Of a stretch of 64,000 nt of DNA, positions 34,546 through 45,364 are shown piece after piece. The position numbers and the translations under genes are program-made. Position 1 is the stretch's first letter. Each line of letters opens with the position of its first letter. Under the pieces are notes generated by a model. The model was not told the DNA's origin. It made no database searches and saw only the letters and a program-made list of their open reading frames with translations. Origin of the DNA: Mycolicibacterium sphagni (lineage in GTDB: Bacteria; Actinomycetota; Actinomycetes; Mycobacteriales; Mycobacteriaceae); NCBI RefSeq assembly GCF_013337765.1, contig NZ_VBSB01000005.1, positions 248,001 to 312,000 of the forward strand, in the 5' to 3' direction.

Positions 34546-34946
34546 CAGGCGGCCCCCACCGTGAGCGTGGCGTTGGCGATCACATGATCACCAAGACTGT
34601 TGCTGCCCACGATCTTCAACGTGATCAAGCCGTCCTCCACTGCGGTGACCTCACCGGTGAACGTCACGGTGTCGTAGGCATACCAGGGCACGCCCAGGCG
34701 CAAACCGATCGACTTGATGATGGCGGTCGGCCCAGCCCAGTCGGTAATGAACCGCTGCACCAGACCGGTGTCGGTGAGGATGTTGACGAAGATGTCCTTG
34801 GAACCCTTGGCCTGCGCCTTGTCCCGGTCGTGATGCACATCCTGGTAGTCCCGAGTGGCGATCGCCGTCGAGACGATGAACGTCGGGTCGCCGTAGAACT
34901 TGAGCTCGGGCAGCTTGGTGCCGACCTCGATCACAGGGGCGCTCAT
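34545..34946 (-). CDS. chsH1: ChsH1, MaoC-like enoyl-CoA hydratase subunit
   Basis: This is a 133-residue single hot-dog protein with the hydratase motif DYQDVHHDRDKAQAKGSKDIF. ChsH1 pairs with the MaoC part of ChsH2 to hydrate 3-oxo-pregna-4,17-diene-20-carboxyl-CoA, made by ChsE1-ChsE2. The ATG at 34946 (MSAPVIEVG) is preferred over 34961 because it gives an ATGA overlap with chsH2. The catalytic Asp/His dyad in DVHHDRD supports it as the active subunit. Confidence 0.95.
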   Translation of the reverse strand: MSAPVIEVGTKLPELKFYGDPTFIVSTAIATRDYQDVHHDRDKAQAKGSKDIFVNILTDTGLVQRFITDWAGPTAIIKSIGLRLGVPWYAYDTVTFTGEVTAVEDGLITLKIVGSNSLGDHVIANATLTVGAA

Positions 34947-35911
34947 TTTGCCGGCTCCCACGCGTAGTTGGTCCAGGCCGGGCCGACATCGTTGGCCGGG
35001 AAGTCGATATACATTGCGCTAACCGGCATTCCGATCTCCACGGTCGAGGGGTCGACGTTGCGCAGCTCACCGAGCATCTTCACGCCTTCCTCGAGTTCGA
35101 CGAGGGCGATGACGAACGGCAGCGTGCGCCCCGGCACCTTTGGCGCGTGGTGGACCACGAAGCTGAAGACGGTGCCGTTGCCGCTGGCGACGACGTAATC
35201 GGTCTCCTGCTCCTTGTCCAACCACAGCGCGGGAACCGGCGGATGCACCAGCGTGCCGTCATCCCGCTTCTGGACGCGCAACTCGTGTGCGTTAACACCG
35301 TCCCAGAAGAACTTGGTGTCCCGCGACGACGCGGGCCGCATTGCGGAATCCGCGTCGAGGTCATCCGGTACCGAAGAAGCGGAAGCCTTAGCCTCTTTGT
35401 CAGAAGGAATGAATTTCATGATGCGCCACATCATTTCGGCGACATCCTCGTCACCGACGGACCAGGTGATGGTCTGCGTGACGAAGAACGCCTCACCCAG
35501 GGCGGTGCGCTTCGGGCCGACGACATCGGTCAGCTCAGCAGCGACGCTGACCTCTTCCCCTGGCCGCAGGTAGCGGTGATACGTCTGCTCGCAGTTGGTC
35601 GCGACGACGCCGATATAGCCTGCCTCGTCGAATAATTCGAGGATCTTGCCCAGCGGGTCGTCATCGGGGCGAACCCCACCGAGACCCATCATCGTCCAGA
35701 CCTGGATCATCGCCGGTGGCGCGACCAGGCCGGGATGGCCGGCCGCTTTTGCGGCGTCCTCGTCGACGTAGATCGGGTTCGTGTCACCGATGGCGTCAAG
35801 CCAGTGATCGACCATCGGCTGGTTGACCGGATGCCGGGCGACCCGCGGCTTGCTCTTGCCTTCGGCCTTGACCCGTTCGGCCGCGGCCTTGATGTCGTCG
35901 ACCGCGCTCAT
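34943..35911 (-). CDS. chsH2: ChsH2, MaoC-DUF35 fusion
   Basis: This 322-residue fusion holds an N-terminal MaoC hot-dog (about residues 20-165, HPVNQPMVDHWLDAIGDTNPIY, GHPGLVAPPAM) and a C-terminal DUF35/OB-fold part (about 190-320, VPALWLDKEQETDYVVASGNG). The first half binds ChsH1 as a hydratase and the second binds Ltp2 for aldol cleavage, joining successive steps. It overlaps fadE29 by ATGA; the start at 35911 is fixed by that overlap. It corresponds to Rv3542c. Confidence 0.95.
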   Translation of the reverse strand: MSAVDDIKAAAERVKAEGKSKPRVARHPVNQPMVDHWLDAIGDTNPIYVDEDAAKAAGHPGLVAPPAMIQVWTMMGLGGVRPDDDPLGKILELFDEAGYIGVVATNCEQTYHRYLRPGEEVSVAAELTDVVGPKRTALGEAFFVTQTITWSVGDEDVAEMMWRIMKFIPSDKEAKASASSVPDDLDADSAMRPASSRDTKFFWDGVNAHELRVQKRDDGTLVHPPVPALWLDKEQETDYVVASGNGTVFSFVVHHAPKVPGRTLPFVIALVELEEGVKMLGELRNVDPSTVEIGMPVSAMYIDFPANDVGPAWTNYAWEPAK

Positions 35912-37071
35912 CGGGGCACCCTCGGAACCTTCAGACCGGCGGCCGCGATCATCTCCCGCATCACCTCGTTCACTCCACCACCGAATGTGATCACCAAGTT
36001 GCGTTTGGTCTGGCTGTCCAGCCACTGCAGCAGCTCGGCGGTATCCGGATCCGCCGGATTGCCATGCGTACCAACGATTTCCTCGGCCAGCCGGCCTGCG
36101 TACTGAATACGTTCGGTGCCGAAGACCTTGGTGGCGGCTGCGTCCGCGACGTCGATCGTCTCGCCCGACGCGGCGACCTGCCAGTTCAGCAGCTCGTTGA
36201 TACGCCACATCGCCTTGAGCTCACCGAGCGAACGCTTGACATCGTCGTGGTCGGCCGGGGTGTCCCCATTACTGCCGGGCTTGGACGCCCACGCGTGCAC
36301 CCGGTCGTAGAGCGCCGCGAACCGTCCGGCGGGCCCGAGCATCACCCGCTCGTTGTTGAGCTGAGTGGTGATCAGTCGCCAGCCACCGTTCTCTTCACCG
36401 ACGAGCATGTCGGCCGGCACCCGCACGTCGTTGTAGTACGTGGCGTTGGTGTGGTGGGCGCCATCGGAGAGGATAACCGGAGTCCAGGAGTAGCCCGGAT
36501 CCTTCGTGTCGACGATGAGGATCGAAATGCCCTTGTGCTTAACGGCTTCCGGATCGGTGCGGCAGGCCAGCCAGACATAGTCGGCATCGTGTCCGCCGGT
36601 GGTCCACATCTTCTGACCGTTGACGATGTACTCGTCGCCCTGCTTGACCGCTGCGGTCCGCAATGAGGCCAGGTCGGTGCCGGCCTCCGGTTCGCTGTAA
36701 CCGATCGCGAAGTGCACCTCACCCGCCAGGATCGCGGGCAGGAACTTCTTCTTCTGCGCCTCGGTTCCGTACTGCTGCAATGTGGGCCCGACGGTCTGCA
36801 GAGTCACCGCCGGTAGCGGCACGTCGGCGCGCTGCGCCTCGTTGACGAAGATCGACTGCTCGATGGGGCCGTAGCCCAGGCCCCCGTACTCCTTGGGCCA
36901 GCCGGCGCCCAGCTTGCCGTCGGAACCCATCCGCTTGATGATCGCCCGATAGGCCTCGTTATGCCGGTCGGACTCCATCGCCTGAGCTTCCTCAGGCGAG
37001 ATGAGATTCGAAAAGTATTCCCGCAGTTCGGCTTGCAGCTGCTTCTGCTCGGGCGTCAGCTCGATAAACAT
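35908..37071 (-). CDS. fadE29: ChsE2 acyl-CoA dehydrogenase subunit (FadE29)
   Basis: The 387-residue acyl-CoA dehydrogenase has the FAD-binding HFAIGYSEPEAGTDLASLRT (about 135-155), the KMWTTGGHDADYVWLACRT core, and a C-terminal GTERIQYAGRLAEEIVGTHG segment. In M. tuberculosis it forms an alpha2-beta2 heterotetramer with FadE28, with half the usual number of active sites, and dehydrogenates the C3 side-chain propanoyl-CoA. Both subunit genes are adjacent and coupled (fadE28 stop and fadE29 start overlap by one base). Confidence 0.95.
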   Translation of the reverse strand: MFIELTPEQKQLQAELREYFSNLISPEEAQAMESDRHNEAYRAIIKRMGSDGKLGAGWPKEYGGLGYGPIEQSIFVNEAQRADVPLPAVTLQTVGPTLQQYGTEAQKKKFLPAILAGEVHFAIGYSEPEAGTDLASLRTAAVKQGDEYIVNGQKMWTTGGHDADYVWLACRTDPEAVKHKGISILIVDTKDPGYSWTPVILSDGAHHTNATYYNDVRVPADMLVGEENGGWRLITTQLNNERVMLGPAGRFAALYDRVHAWASKPGSNGDTPADHDDVKRSLGELKAMWRINELLNWQVAASGETIDVADAAATKVFGTERIQYAGRLAEEIVGTHGNPADPDTAELLQWLDSQTKRNLVITFGGGVNEVMREMIAAAGLKVPRVPR

Positions 37072-38078
37072 TACGCTCCCACCAGTTCCAGGCGATGTTG
37101 TTTACCACCCAGTAGCCGGGTGAGGTCCTTTATCGACTCGTAGTACCGGTGCATCGGATAGGTGATGTCCATCCCCATCCCGCCGTGCAGATGGTGGCAC
37201 AGTTGCATGACCGGGGGCGCCTGCGACGCCACCCAATAGCCCAGGACGTCAAGGTCATCCGACGCGTCGCGGCCCTCGGACAACAACCAGGACACGGACG
37301 TCGACGCCAGCGTGATCGTCCGCGAGGCGATGTAGATCTCGGCGAGCTGGGCGGCGACGGTCTGGAACGTCGACAACGGCTTACCGAATTGTTCTCGTGC
37401 GGCGGTGTAATCGGCGGTGAGCCGCAGCGCACCCGCCACCAACCCTGCCGCGTAGGCGCCTATGGCGGCCACCACCAGCTGATTCATCCGGCGCACGGAA
37501 TCACTGCCGCCCAACACATCTGCGTCGGCGACGGGAGTGTCGGCGAACGCGACGACGTACTCGTCGGAGTGATTCGACGTCGGGGTCTTGGTCACGCTCA
37601 CACCAGCGGCCTTGGGCGAGACCACGACCACACCACTGTCGGTGCTGACGACGATCCACTCGGCCTGCTCCGCATAGGGAACGGCCACTTTGGTGCCGTT
37701 GAGCTTGCCGTCCGTCAGCCGCGTGGCGGGACGCTCCGGCAGCGAGTGCCCCGGCTCGTTCAGTGCCGCAGTCAGCACCGCGCCCTTGGCCACCCCGGCC
37801 AGGTAGCGATCCTGTTGTTCGTCGGAAGCCAAGTTCAGCAAGGGAAGCAGACCCAACCCGAGGGTCGCGAACGCGGGGCTGACGTTGCCGAACCTGCCGA
37901 TCTGGGTCAGCGCCGACGTGATCTCGGCGAGTCCGAGTCCGTCACCGCCGAGCCGCTCCGGGACGCCGAACGCCACGATGCCGCCCGCGACCAGCGCGTC
38001 CCAGCTGTTGTCCCGCTCGAGCGCGGACGTCACCACATCGGTGACAGCCTGCTGCCCTTCGTCCGGACTGAAGTCCAC
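37071..38078 (-). CDS. fadE28: ChsE1 acyl-CoA dehydrogenase subunit (FadE28)
   Basis: The 335-residue protein is shorter than typical acyl-CoA dehydrogenases. It has the N-terminal ALVAGGIVAFGVPERLGGDGLG and a C-terminal QLCHHLHGGMGMDITYPMHRYYES segment, the CoA/FAD-contacting region near the end, and lacks a full FAD motif in the middle. This matches ChsE1, the subunit that pairs with ChsE2. The gap to cyp125 is 33 bp. Confidence 0.94.
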   Translation of the reverse strand: MDFSPDEGQQAVTDVVTSALERDNSWDALVAGGIVAFGVPERLGGDGLGLAEITSALTQIGRFGNVSPAFATLGLGLLPLLNLASDEQQDRYLAGVAKGAVLTAALNEPGHSLPERPATRLTDGKLNGTKVAVPYAEQAEWIVVSTDSGVVVVSPKAAGVSVTKTPTSNHSDEYVVAFADTPVADADVLGGSDSVRRMNQLVVAAIGAYAAGLVAGALRLTADYTAAREQFGKPLSTFQTVAAQLAEIYIASRTITLASTSVSWLLSEGRDASDDLDVLGYWVASQAPPVMQLCHHLHGGMGMDITYPMHRYYESIKDLTRLLGGKQHRLELVGA

Positions 38079-38111
38079 GAAGAATCCTCCTTGATTCGCA
38101 AGCTTTAACGC

Positions 38112-39350
38112 TTAGGCCGAGGCCCCGGTGTAGTCGACCTGCCAGTGCTTGATTGCGTTGAGCCACCCCGAACGTAGCCGTTCGGGGGTACCCGCCGACG
38201 TGAGATCGGGCATGTGGTCGGCGACGGCGTTGAAGATCAGGTTGATCGTCATCTTGGCCAGGTTCGCCCCGACGCAGTAGTGCACCCCGGTGCCGCCGAA
38301 GCCCACGTGCGGGTTGGGGTTGCGCAGGATGTTGAAGGTGTACGGGTCCTCGAAGACCTCTTCGTCGAAATTGGCCGACCGGTAGAACATCACCACCCGC
38401 TGGTCCTTCTTGATCTGCACGCCGGACAGCTCGACGTCCTCGGCGGCGGTGCGCTGGAACGCGGTGACCGGGGTGGCCCAGCGGACGATCTCGTCGGCCG
38501 CGGTCTCCGGCCGCTCCTTCTTGTAGAGCTCCCACTGGTCAGGGTTGTTGGCGAAGGCGATCATGCCGTGGGTGATCGAGTTGCGGGTGGTCTCGTTGCC
38601 GGCCACTGCCAGCATCATCACGAAGAAGCCGAACTCGTCATCGGAGAGCTTCTCGCCGTCGATGTCAGCGTTGATCAGCGCGGTGACGATGTCGTTGCCG
38701 GGGTTCTCACCCTTCACCTCGGCCATGTGCATGGCGTAGGCCAGCACCTCCATCGACGACTGCTTGGGGTCGACGTCGAACTCCTCGTCACCGTTGCCGG
38801 TCATCTCGTTCGACCAGCGGAACAGCTTGGCACGGTCGTCCTGGGGCACCCCCAGCAAATCGGCGATCGCCTGCAGCGGCAGCTCACAGGCCACCTGCTC
38901 GACGAAGTCACCATTGCCATGCGCGGCGGCCTCCTTGGCGATGATCTGGGCACGCCGGTCGAGCTCGTCACGCAGTGCGCCGATAGCGCGCGGGGTGAAC
39001 CCCTTGGAGATGATCCGGCGCAACCGGTCGTGGTATTCGCCGTCCATGTTGAGCATGACGACCTTTTGCAGGTCGATGTCCTCGCGGGCCATCTCGTCGG
39101 GGAACTGCGGGATCGCGGTGTTCGGCGAGCTGAGGAAGACGTCGTTTCGGCGCGAGACCTCTTTGACGTCCTTGTGCTTGGTGACGACCCAGTAGCCACC
39201 GTCGTTGAAGCCGCCCTTGCCGATAGCCTGTTCGCACCACCAGATCGGAGCGACCCGGCGCAGCTCGGCGAGCTCCTCCACCGGCAGCCGCTGCACATGC
39301 AGGTCCGGATCCAGGAAGTCGAAACCGACCGGGATGTTGGGGGTTGGCAT
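38112..39350 (-). CDS. cyp125: Sterol C26/C27-hydroxylase Cyp125
   Basis: Cyp125 oxidises C26 (C27) of cholesterol or cholestenone to the carboxylic acid, opening side-chain breakdown. The roughly 412-residue P450 has the I-helix MLAVAGNETTRNSITHG, the ERPETAADEIVRW ExxR region, and the haem-thiolate loop GFGGTGVHYCVGANLAKM. ATG 39350 is preferred, nine bases after GAGGAG; ATG 39356 is also in frame. A KstR box (one mismatch) ends 17 bp upstream of 39350. It is the first gene of the side-chain operon and is divergent from fadA5. Confidence 0.96.
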   Translation of the reverse strand: MPTPNIPVGFDFLDPDLHVQRLPVEELAELRRVAPIWWCEQAIGKGGFNDGGYWVVTKHKDVKEVSRRNDVFLSSPNTAIPQFPDEMAREDIDLQKVVMLNMDGEYHDRLRRIISKGFTPRAIGALRDELDRRAQIIAKEAAAHGNGDFVEQVACELPLQAIADLLGVPQDDRAKLFRWSNEMTGNGDEEFDVDPKQSSMEVLAYAMHMAEVKGENPGNDIVTALINADIDGEKLSDDEFGFFVMMLAVAGNETTRNSITHGMIAFANNPDQWELYKKERPETAADEIVRWATPVTAFQRTAAEDVELSGVQIKKDQRVVMFYRSANFDEEVFEDPYTFNILRNPNPHVGFGGTGVHYCVGANLAKMTINLIFNAVADHMPDLTSAGTPERLRSGWLNAIKHWQVDYTGASA

Positions 39351-39367
39351 GATCATGCGCTCCTCAA

Positions 39368-39381
39368 TATGACGTGTTCTA
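39368..39381. promoter_or_regulatory. KstR operator of the cyp125 operon
   Basis: TATGACGTGTTCTA matches TNNAACNNGTTNNA except G for A at the fourth base. It is one of two boxes in this divergent promoter, 79 bp apart. Confidence 0.8.
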
Positions 39382-39446
39382 GTGCCAGTAAAACATGCCT
39401 TCACCGCAGACAAAAGGCACCGTGGCATCCTCGCTTGTCAGACTAA

Positions 39447-39460
39447 TGAAACGTGTTCTA
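39447..39460. promoter_or_regulatory. KstR operator of fadA5
   Basis: TGAAACGTGTTCTA fits the consensus fully and ends 10 bp before the fadA5 ATG, the same spacing as for kshA. Confidence 0.9.
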
Positions 39461-39461
39461 G

Positions 39462-41487
<2,026 letters not shown>

Positions 41488-41505
41488 AGCGGGGCACTTA
41501 AGGGT

Positions 41506-41961
41506 GTGAGCGAACGGTCGCACCCCATCCGCAACTCGGGCCTGCTGGCTTGGGTGATGAAGCACTTCGCTCGTTTGCATATCGCGGTGTATCTACGCAC
41601 GAACGGCCGATGGGGCGCCAAGCTCCTGTGGTTCCCCGCCGCGCTGCTGACGACGACAGGCTGCAAATCCGGGCAGCAGCGCATCACTGCGACGCTGTAT
41701 CTGCAGGACGGCGAGCGCATCGTGTTGCCGGCGTCCTTCGGCGGCCGCAGCAAGAATCCCGCGTGGTATCTCAATCTGAAGGCCGACCCGAAGGTGCGGG
41801 TTCAGGTTCGCGCTCACGTGCGGGAGATGGTCGCGCGGGACGCCACCGACGACGAACGCCGACTTTACTGGCGCCAACTGACGCGAATCTACCCGCCGTA
41901 CAAGGGTTATCAAGAAGCGGCGGATCGCCGCATCCCGCTGGTGGTGTGCGAACCGCTGTGA
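41506..41961 (+). CDS. Second Ddn-like deazaflavin-dependent oxidoreductase
   Basis: The 151-residue protein has the same split-barrel motifs as the preceding gene: [47 protein letters not shown]. The Arg of TGRKTG is replaced by Cys (TGCKSG) and the N-terminus differs. It starts with GTG and lies 18 bp after ddn, so it looks like a diverged tandem duplicate. The likely role is reduction with F420H2. Its stop is one base from that of the convergent SDR gene. Confidence 0.9.
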   Translation: MSERSHPIRNSGLLAWVMKHFARLHIAVYLRTNGRWGAKLLWFPAALLTTTGCKSGQQRITATLYLQDGERIVLPASFGGRSKNPAWYLNLKADPKVRVQVRAHVREMVARDATDDERRLYWRQLTRIYPPYKGYQEAADRRIPLVVCEPL

Positions 41962-41962
41962 G

Positions 41963-42868
41963 TCAGGCGCCGAAGACCGGCAGTGGGGCGCGCGACTTGG
42001 CCAGCAGATCGCTGACGACGGGGCCGAGCTCGGCGGGATCCCAGCGGGCGCCCTTGTCGATGGTCCCGCCACGGTTCCAGCCTTCGGCGACCCGGATGAT
42101 GCCGCCCTCGACCTCGAACACCTTGCCGGTGATGTCCTTGGACTCGACACTGCCGAGCCACACCACCAGCGGCGAGACATTCTCCGGTGCCATGGCGTCG
42201 AAATCGCTGTCCTGCGTGGCCATCATGTCGGCAAAGACCGTCTCGGTCATCCGAGTCCGGGCCGACGGCGCAATGGCGTTGACGGTGACGCCGAAGCGGC
42301 CCATCTCGGCGGCGGCGACCAACGTCAGAGCGGCGATACCCGCCTTGGCGGCGCTGTAGGTCGCCTGCCCGACGCTGCCCTGCAGGCCGGCACCCGAGCT
42401 GGTGTTGATGATGCGGGCGTCGACGGCATTGCCCGCCTTGGACTGCGCGCGCCAGTACGCACCAGCGTGCTTCATGGTGGCGAAGTGGCCCTTGAGGTGC
42501 ACGGCGGTGACGGCATCGAACTCGTCCTCGGTGGCATTGACGAACATCCGGTCTCGGACGATGCCGGCGTTGTTCACCAGGACGTCGAAATTTCCAAAGT
42601 TATCCAAGGCGGTCTGGATCAGCGCCTCGGCCTGCGCCCAGTCAGCCACATTGGAGCCGTTGGCAACGGCTTCCCCACCGGCCGCGGTGATCTCGTCGAC
42701 GACGCCCTGCGCGGCGCTACCGCCGCCGGCCGGTGACCCGTCGAGCCCGACGCCGATGTCGTTGACCACCACACGCGCGCCCTCGGCGGCGAACGCGAGC
42801 GCGTGCGCCCGCCCGATGCCGCCACCCGCACCCGTCACGATGACCACGCGGCCGTCGAGAAGTCCCAT
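41963..42868 (-). CDS. SDR-family dehydrogenase, Rv3548c-type
   Basis: The 301-residue SDR resembles the dehydrogenase part of multifunctional peroxisomal beta-oxidation enzymes: cofactor loop VTGAGGGIGRAHALAFA, VVVNDIGVGLDGS, NNAGIVRDRMF, and the Y-x3-K pair in ATYSAAKAGI. It is probably a 3-hydroxyacyl-CoA or hydroxysteroid dehydrogenase. The ATG at 42868 is chosen, as the family starts MGLLDGRVV. It follows its partner SDR by 13 bp, and both lie downstream of a KstR2 box, so C/D-ring breakdown is the likely setting. Confidence 0.9.
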   Translation of the reverse strand: MGLLDGRVVIVTGAGGGIGRAHALAFAAEGARVVVNDIGVGLDGSPAGGGSAAQGVVDEITAAGGEAVANGSNVADWAQAEALIQTALDNFGNFDVLVNNAGIVRDRMFVNATEDEFDAVTAVHLKGHFATMKHAGAYWRAQSKAGNAVDARIINTSSGAGLQGSVGQATYSAAKAGIAALTLVAAAEMGRFGVTVNAIAPSARTRMTETVFADMMATQDSDFDAMAPENVSPLVVWLGSVESKDITGKVFEVEGGIIRVAEGWNRGGTIDKGARWDPAELGPVVSDLLAKSRAPLPVFGA

Positions 42869-42881
42869 GTGTCTTGTCTCC

Positions 42882-43661
42882 TTATTTGATGTCGGCAGTG
42901 GTGGTCGACAGGTAGTGTGGCGGTTCCCCGCCACCATGTACTTCCAGCGACGCACCACTGATATAAGACGCCGCGGGAGAAGCCAAAAACGCAGTGGCCC
43001 AACCGATGTCCTCCGGCTTGGCCAGCCTGCCCAGCGGCACGTTCGCCGATATCGCCGCAATCGAGTCGGCGTCACCGTAGAAGAGTTCGGACTGCTCGGT
43101 CTCGACCATGCCGACGACGACGGAATTGACGCGAACCTTCGGGGCCCATTCCACGGCGAGCGTGGTGGTCATGTTCTCCATGCCGGCCTTGGCCGCGCCG
43201 TACGCGGCGGTGCCTGGCGTCGGCCGCCTGCCGCTCACGCTGGTGATGTTGATGATCGACCCACCGGAGTCCTGCGCCTGCATGACGACGTTGGCATGTT
43301 GCGAAACCGACAGTGCGCCAAGCAGGTTGAGCTCGATGATCTTGGTGCTGAACTTCGCCGACGCGTCGGCGGCAAGGACATAAGGTGAGCCGCCTGCGTT
43401 GTTCACGACGACGTCGAGGCGACCATGGTCGGCAACGATCCCGTCGATGAGCGCCTTCACGGCCTCGTCGTCGCGGATGTCGCAGGCGCGGAACTCGTAC
43501 GGCGAGCCCTCGACGGGACGGCGGGCGCAGGTGATGACGGTCGCGCCCTGAGCGGCGAAGACGGCGCTGATGCCGGCCCCGACACCACGGACACCCCCGG
43601 TCACGAGGACGACTCGACCACTCAGTTGCAGGTTGATACCAGTGTCAGCCGCCTCGGTCAC
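42882..43661 (-). CDS. SDR-family oxidoreductase, Rv3549c-type
   Basis: The 259-residue SDR has LVTGGVRGVGAGISAVFA as cofactor loop, VVVNNAGGSPYV, and the active-site Ser-Tyr-Lys set in NITSVSG and AAYGAAKAGM. It is the first gene of a two-SDR operon, with a KstR2 box 15 bp upstream of its start and echA20 on the other side. KstR2 responds to HIP-CoA, so a substrate in the C/D-ring pathway is likely. The exact reaction is not established to my knowledge. Confidence 0.9.
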   Translation of the reverse strand: MTEAADTGINLQLSGRVVLVTGGVRGVGAGISAVFAAQGATVITCARRPVEGSPYEFRACDIRDDEAVKALIDGIVADHGRLDVVVNNAGGSPYVLAADASAKFSTKIIELNLLGALSVSQHANVVMQAQDSGGSIINITSVSGRRPTPGTAAYGAAKAGMENMTTTLAVEWAPKVRVNSVVVGMVETEQSELFYGDADSIAAISANVPLGRLAKPEDIGWATAFLASPAASYISGASLEVHGGGEPPHYLSTTTADIK

Positions 43662-43676
43662 TGTGCTAGCGTACCA

Positions 43677-43690
43677 AGCAAGTGCTTGCT
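43677..43690. promoter_or_regulatory. KstR2 operator
   Basis: AGCAAGTGCTTGCT fits ANCAAGNNCTTGNT perfectly and sits in the promoter shared by the Rv3549c-like SDR and echA20. Confidence 0.92.
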
Positions 43691-43729
43691 TAGGTATTCA
43701 CCCCGTCAGGAAGTGGCTCAGGTATTCCG

Positions 43730-44485
43730 ATGACCATTACCACCAGCACCGTCGAGCCGGGCATTGTCGCCGTCACGGTGAACTATCCCCCCGTCAATGC
43801 GATCCCCTCCCGCGGCTGGTTCGAGCTCGGCGACGCCATCACCGCCGCGGGCCGCGACCGGTCCACCCACGTGGTGATCCTGCGCGCCGAGGGCCGCGGA
43901 TTCAACGCCGGTGTCGACATCAAGGAAATGCAGAACACCGAGGGCTTCACCGCACTGATCGACGCCAACCGCGGGTGCTTCCACGCGTTCCGCGCGGTGT
44001 ACGAGTGCGAGGTGCCGGTGGTCGCGGCCGTCAACGGATTCTGTGTCGGCGGCGGCATCGGCTTGGTCGGCAACGCCGACGTGATCGTCGCGTCCGACGA
44101 CGCCAAGTTCGGCCTCCCCGAGGTGGAGCGCGGCGCCTTGGGCGCAGCCACCCACCTCTCCCGGTTGGTCCCCCAGCACATGATGCGGCGACTGTTCTTC
44201 ACCGCCGCCACCGTGAGCGCCGAGACTTTGCACCACTTCGGATCAGTGCACGAGGTGGTTCCGCGCGCCGACCTCGACGAGGCCGCACTGCGCGTCGCAC
44301 GCGATATCGCATCCAAGGACACCCGGGTCATCCGCGCCGCCAAGGAAGCGCTCAACCTGATCGACGTCCAACCGCCGAACGCGAGATACCGGATGGAACA
44401 GGGCTTTACGTTCGAGCTGAACCTGTCCGGTGTGTCCGATGAGCACCGTGATGCATTCGCCGGCACAGACAAGGGGGCGAAGTAA
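43730..44485 (+). CDS. echA20: EchA20, ring-D opening hydrolase of the crotonase fold
   Basis: EchA20 opens ring D of the bicyclic CoA ester HIEC-CoA, giving the substrate of IpdAB. The 251-residue crotonase has the oxyanion-hole segments GRGFNAGVDIKEMQ (residues about 57-70) and NGFCVGGGIGLVGNAD (about 104-119), followed by a FGLPEVERGALGAATHL region. It starts 39 bp after the KstR2 box and abuts ipdA without a gap. It corresponds to Rv3550. Confidence 0.94.
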   Translation: MTITTSTVEPGIVAVTVNYPPVNAIPSRGWFELGDAITAAGRDRSTHVVILRAEGRGFNAGVDIKEMQNTEGFTALIDANRGCFHAFRAVYECEVPVVAAVNGFCVGGGIGLVGNADVIVASDDAKFGLPEVERGALGAATHLSRLVPQHMMRRLFFTAATVSAETLHHFGSVHEVVPRADLDEAALRVARDIASKDTRVIRAAKEALNLIDVQPPNARYRMEQGFTFELNLSGVSDEHRDAFAGTDKGAK

Positions 44486-45364
44486 ATGGCAGACAAGAGA
44501 ACAACTCTCGACGAAGCCGTCGCTTGCGTCGAAAGCGGTATGACGATTGGCATCGGCGGCTGGGGTTCCCGTCGCAAACCGATGGCCTTCATTCGTGCCC
44601 TCCTGCGTACCGACGTCACCGATCTCACCGTCGTCACCTACGGCGGACCCGATCTCGGCCTGCTGTGCTCGGCGGGCAAGGTCAAGCGCGTCTATTACGG
44701 CTTCGTGTCACTGGATTCGCCGCCATTCTACGATCCGTGGTTCGCCAAGGCCCGCACGACGGGTGCGATCGAATCGCGCGAGATGGACGAGGGCATGCTG
44801 CGCTGCGGGCTGCAGGCCGCCGCACAACGCCTGCCGTTCCTGCCCATCCGCGCGGGCCTCGGCAGTGACGTGCGAGCGTTCTGGGGCGACGAACTCAAGA
44901 CCGTCAAGTCCCCCTATCCGACGGGCGATGGTTACGAGGAACTCGTCGCGATGCCTGCGCTGAACCTCGATGTCGCGTTCGCGCACCTGAATCTCGGCGA
45001 CGCACAGGGCAATGCGGCCTACACCGGCATCGACCCGTACTTCGACGACCTGTTCCTGATGTCGGCGCAGAAGCGCCTGCTGTCGGTGGAGAAGGTGGTC
45101 TCGACCGAAGAGCTGGTGAAATCCGTTCCGGTGCAAGCATTGCTGATCAACCGGATGATGGTCGACAGCGTCGTCGAGGCGCCCAACGGCGCGCACTTCA
45201 CCACCGCCGAGCCCGACTACCGCCGCGACGAGAAGTTCCAGCGGCACTATGCCGAAGCCGCGGCGTCCGACGAGACGTGGGCCGAGTTCGTGAAGACGTA
45301 CCTGTCCGGTAGCGAGGCCGATTACCAAGCCGCAGTGCGCAAGTTCAAGGAGGAGCAGGCATGA
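44486..45364 (+). CDS. ipdA: IpdA, alpha subunit of the COCHEA-CoA hydrolase
   Basis: IpdAB opens ring C, the last ring, hydrolytically; its CoA-transferase-like fold is recruited for C-C bond cleavage. The 292-residue alpha subunit has GIGGWGSRRKPMAFIRALL at its N-terminus and GPDLGLLCSAGKVKRVYYGF, typical of class I CoA-transferase alpha chains. The gene starts directly after the echA20 stop and overlaps ipdB by ATGA. It corresponds to Rv3551. Confidence 0.95.
   Translation: MADKRTTLDEAVACVESGMTIGIGGWGSRRKPMAFIRALLRTDVTDLTVVTYGGPDLGLLCSAGKVKRVYYGFVSLDSPPFYDPWFAKARTTGAIESREMDEGMLRCGLQAAAQRLPFLPIRAGLGSDVRAFWGDELKTVKSPYPTGDGYEELVAMPALNLDVAFAHLNLGDAQGNAAYTGIDPYFDDLFLMSAQKRLLSVEKVVSTEELVKSVPVQALLINRMMVDSVVEAPNGAHFTTAEPDYRRDEKFQRHYAEAAASDETWAEFVKTYLSGSEADYQAAVRKFKEEQA

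Noticed and set aside
43677..43690. Reading the KstR2 box as a KstR site
   Set aside because: The core is CAAG-N2-CTTG, not AAC-N2-GTT; the neighbouring genes belong to the HIP pathway known to be under KstR2.
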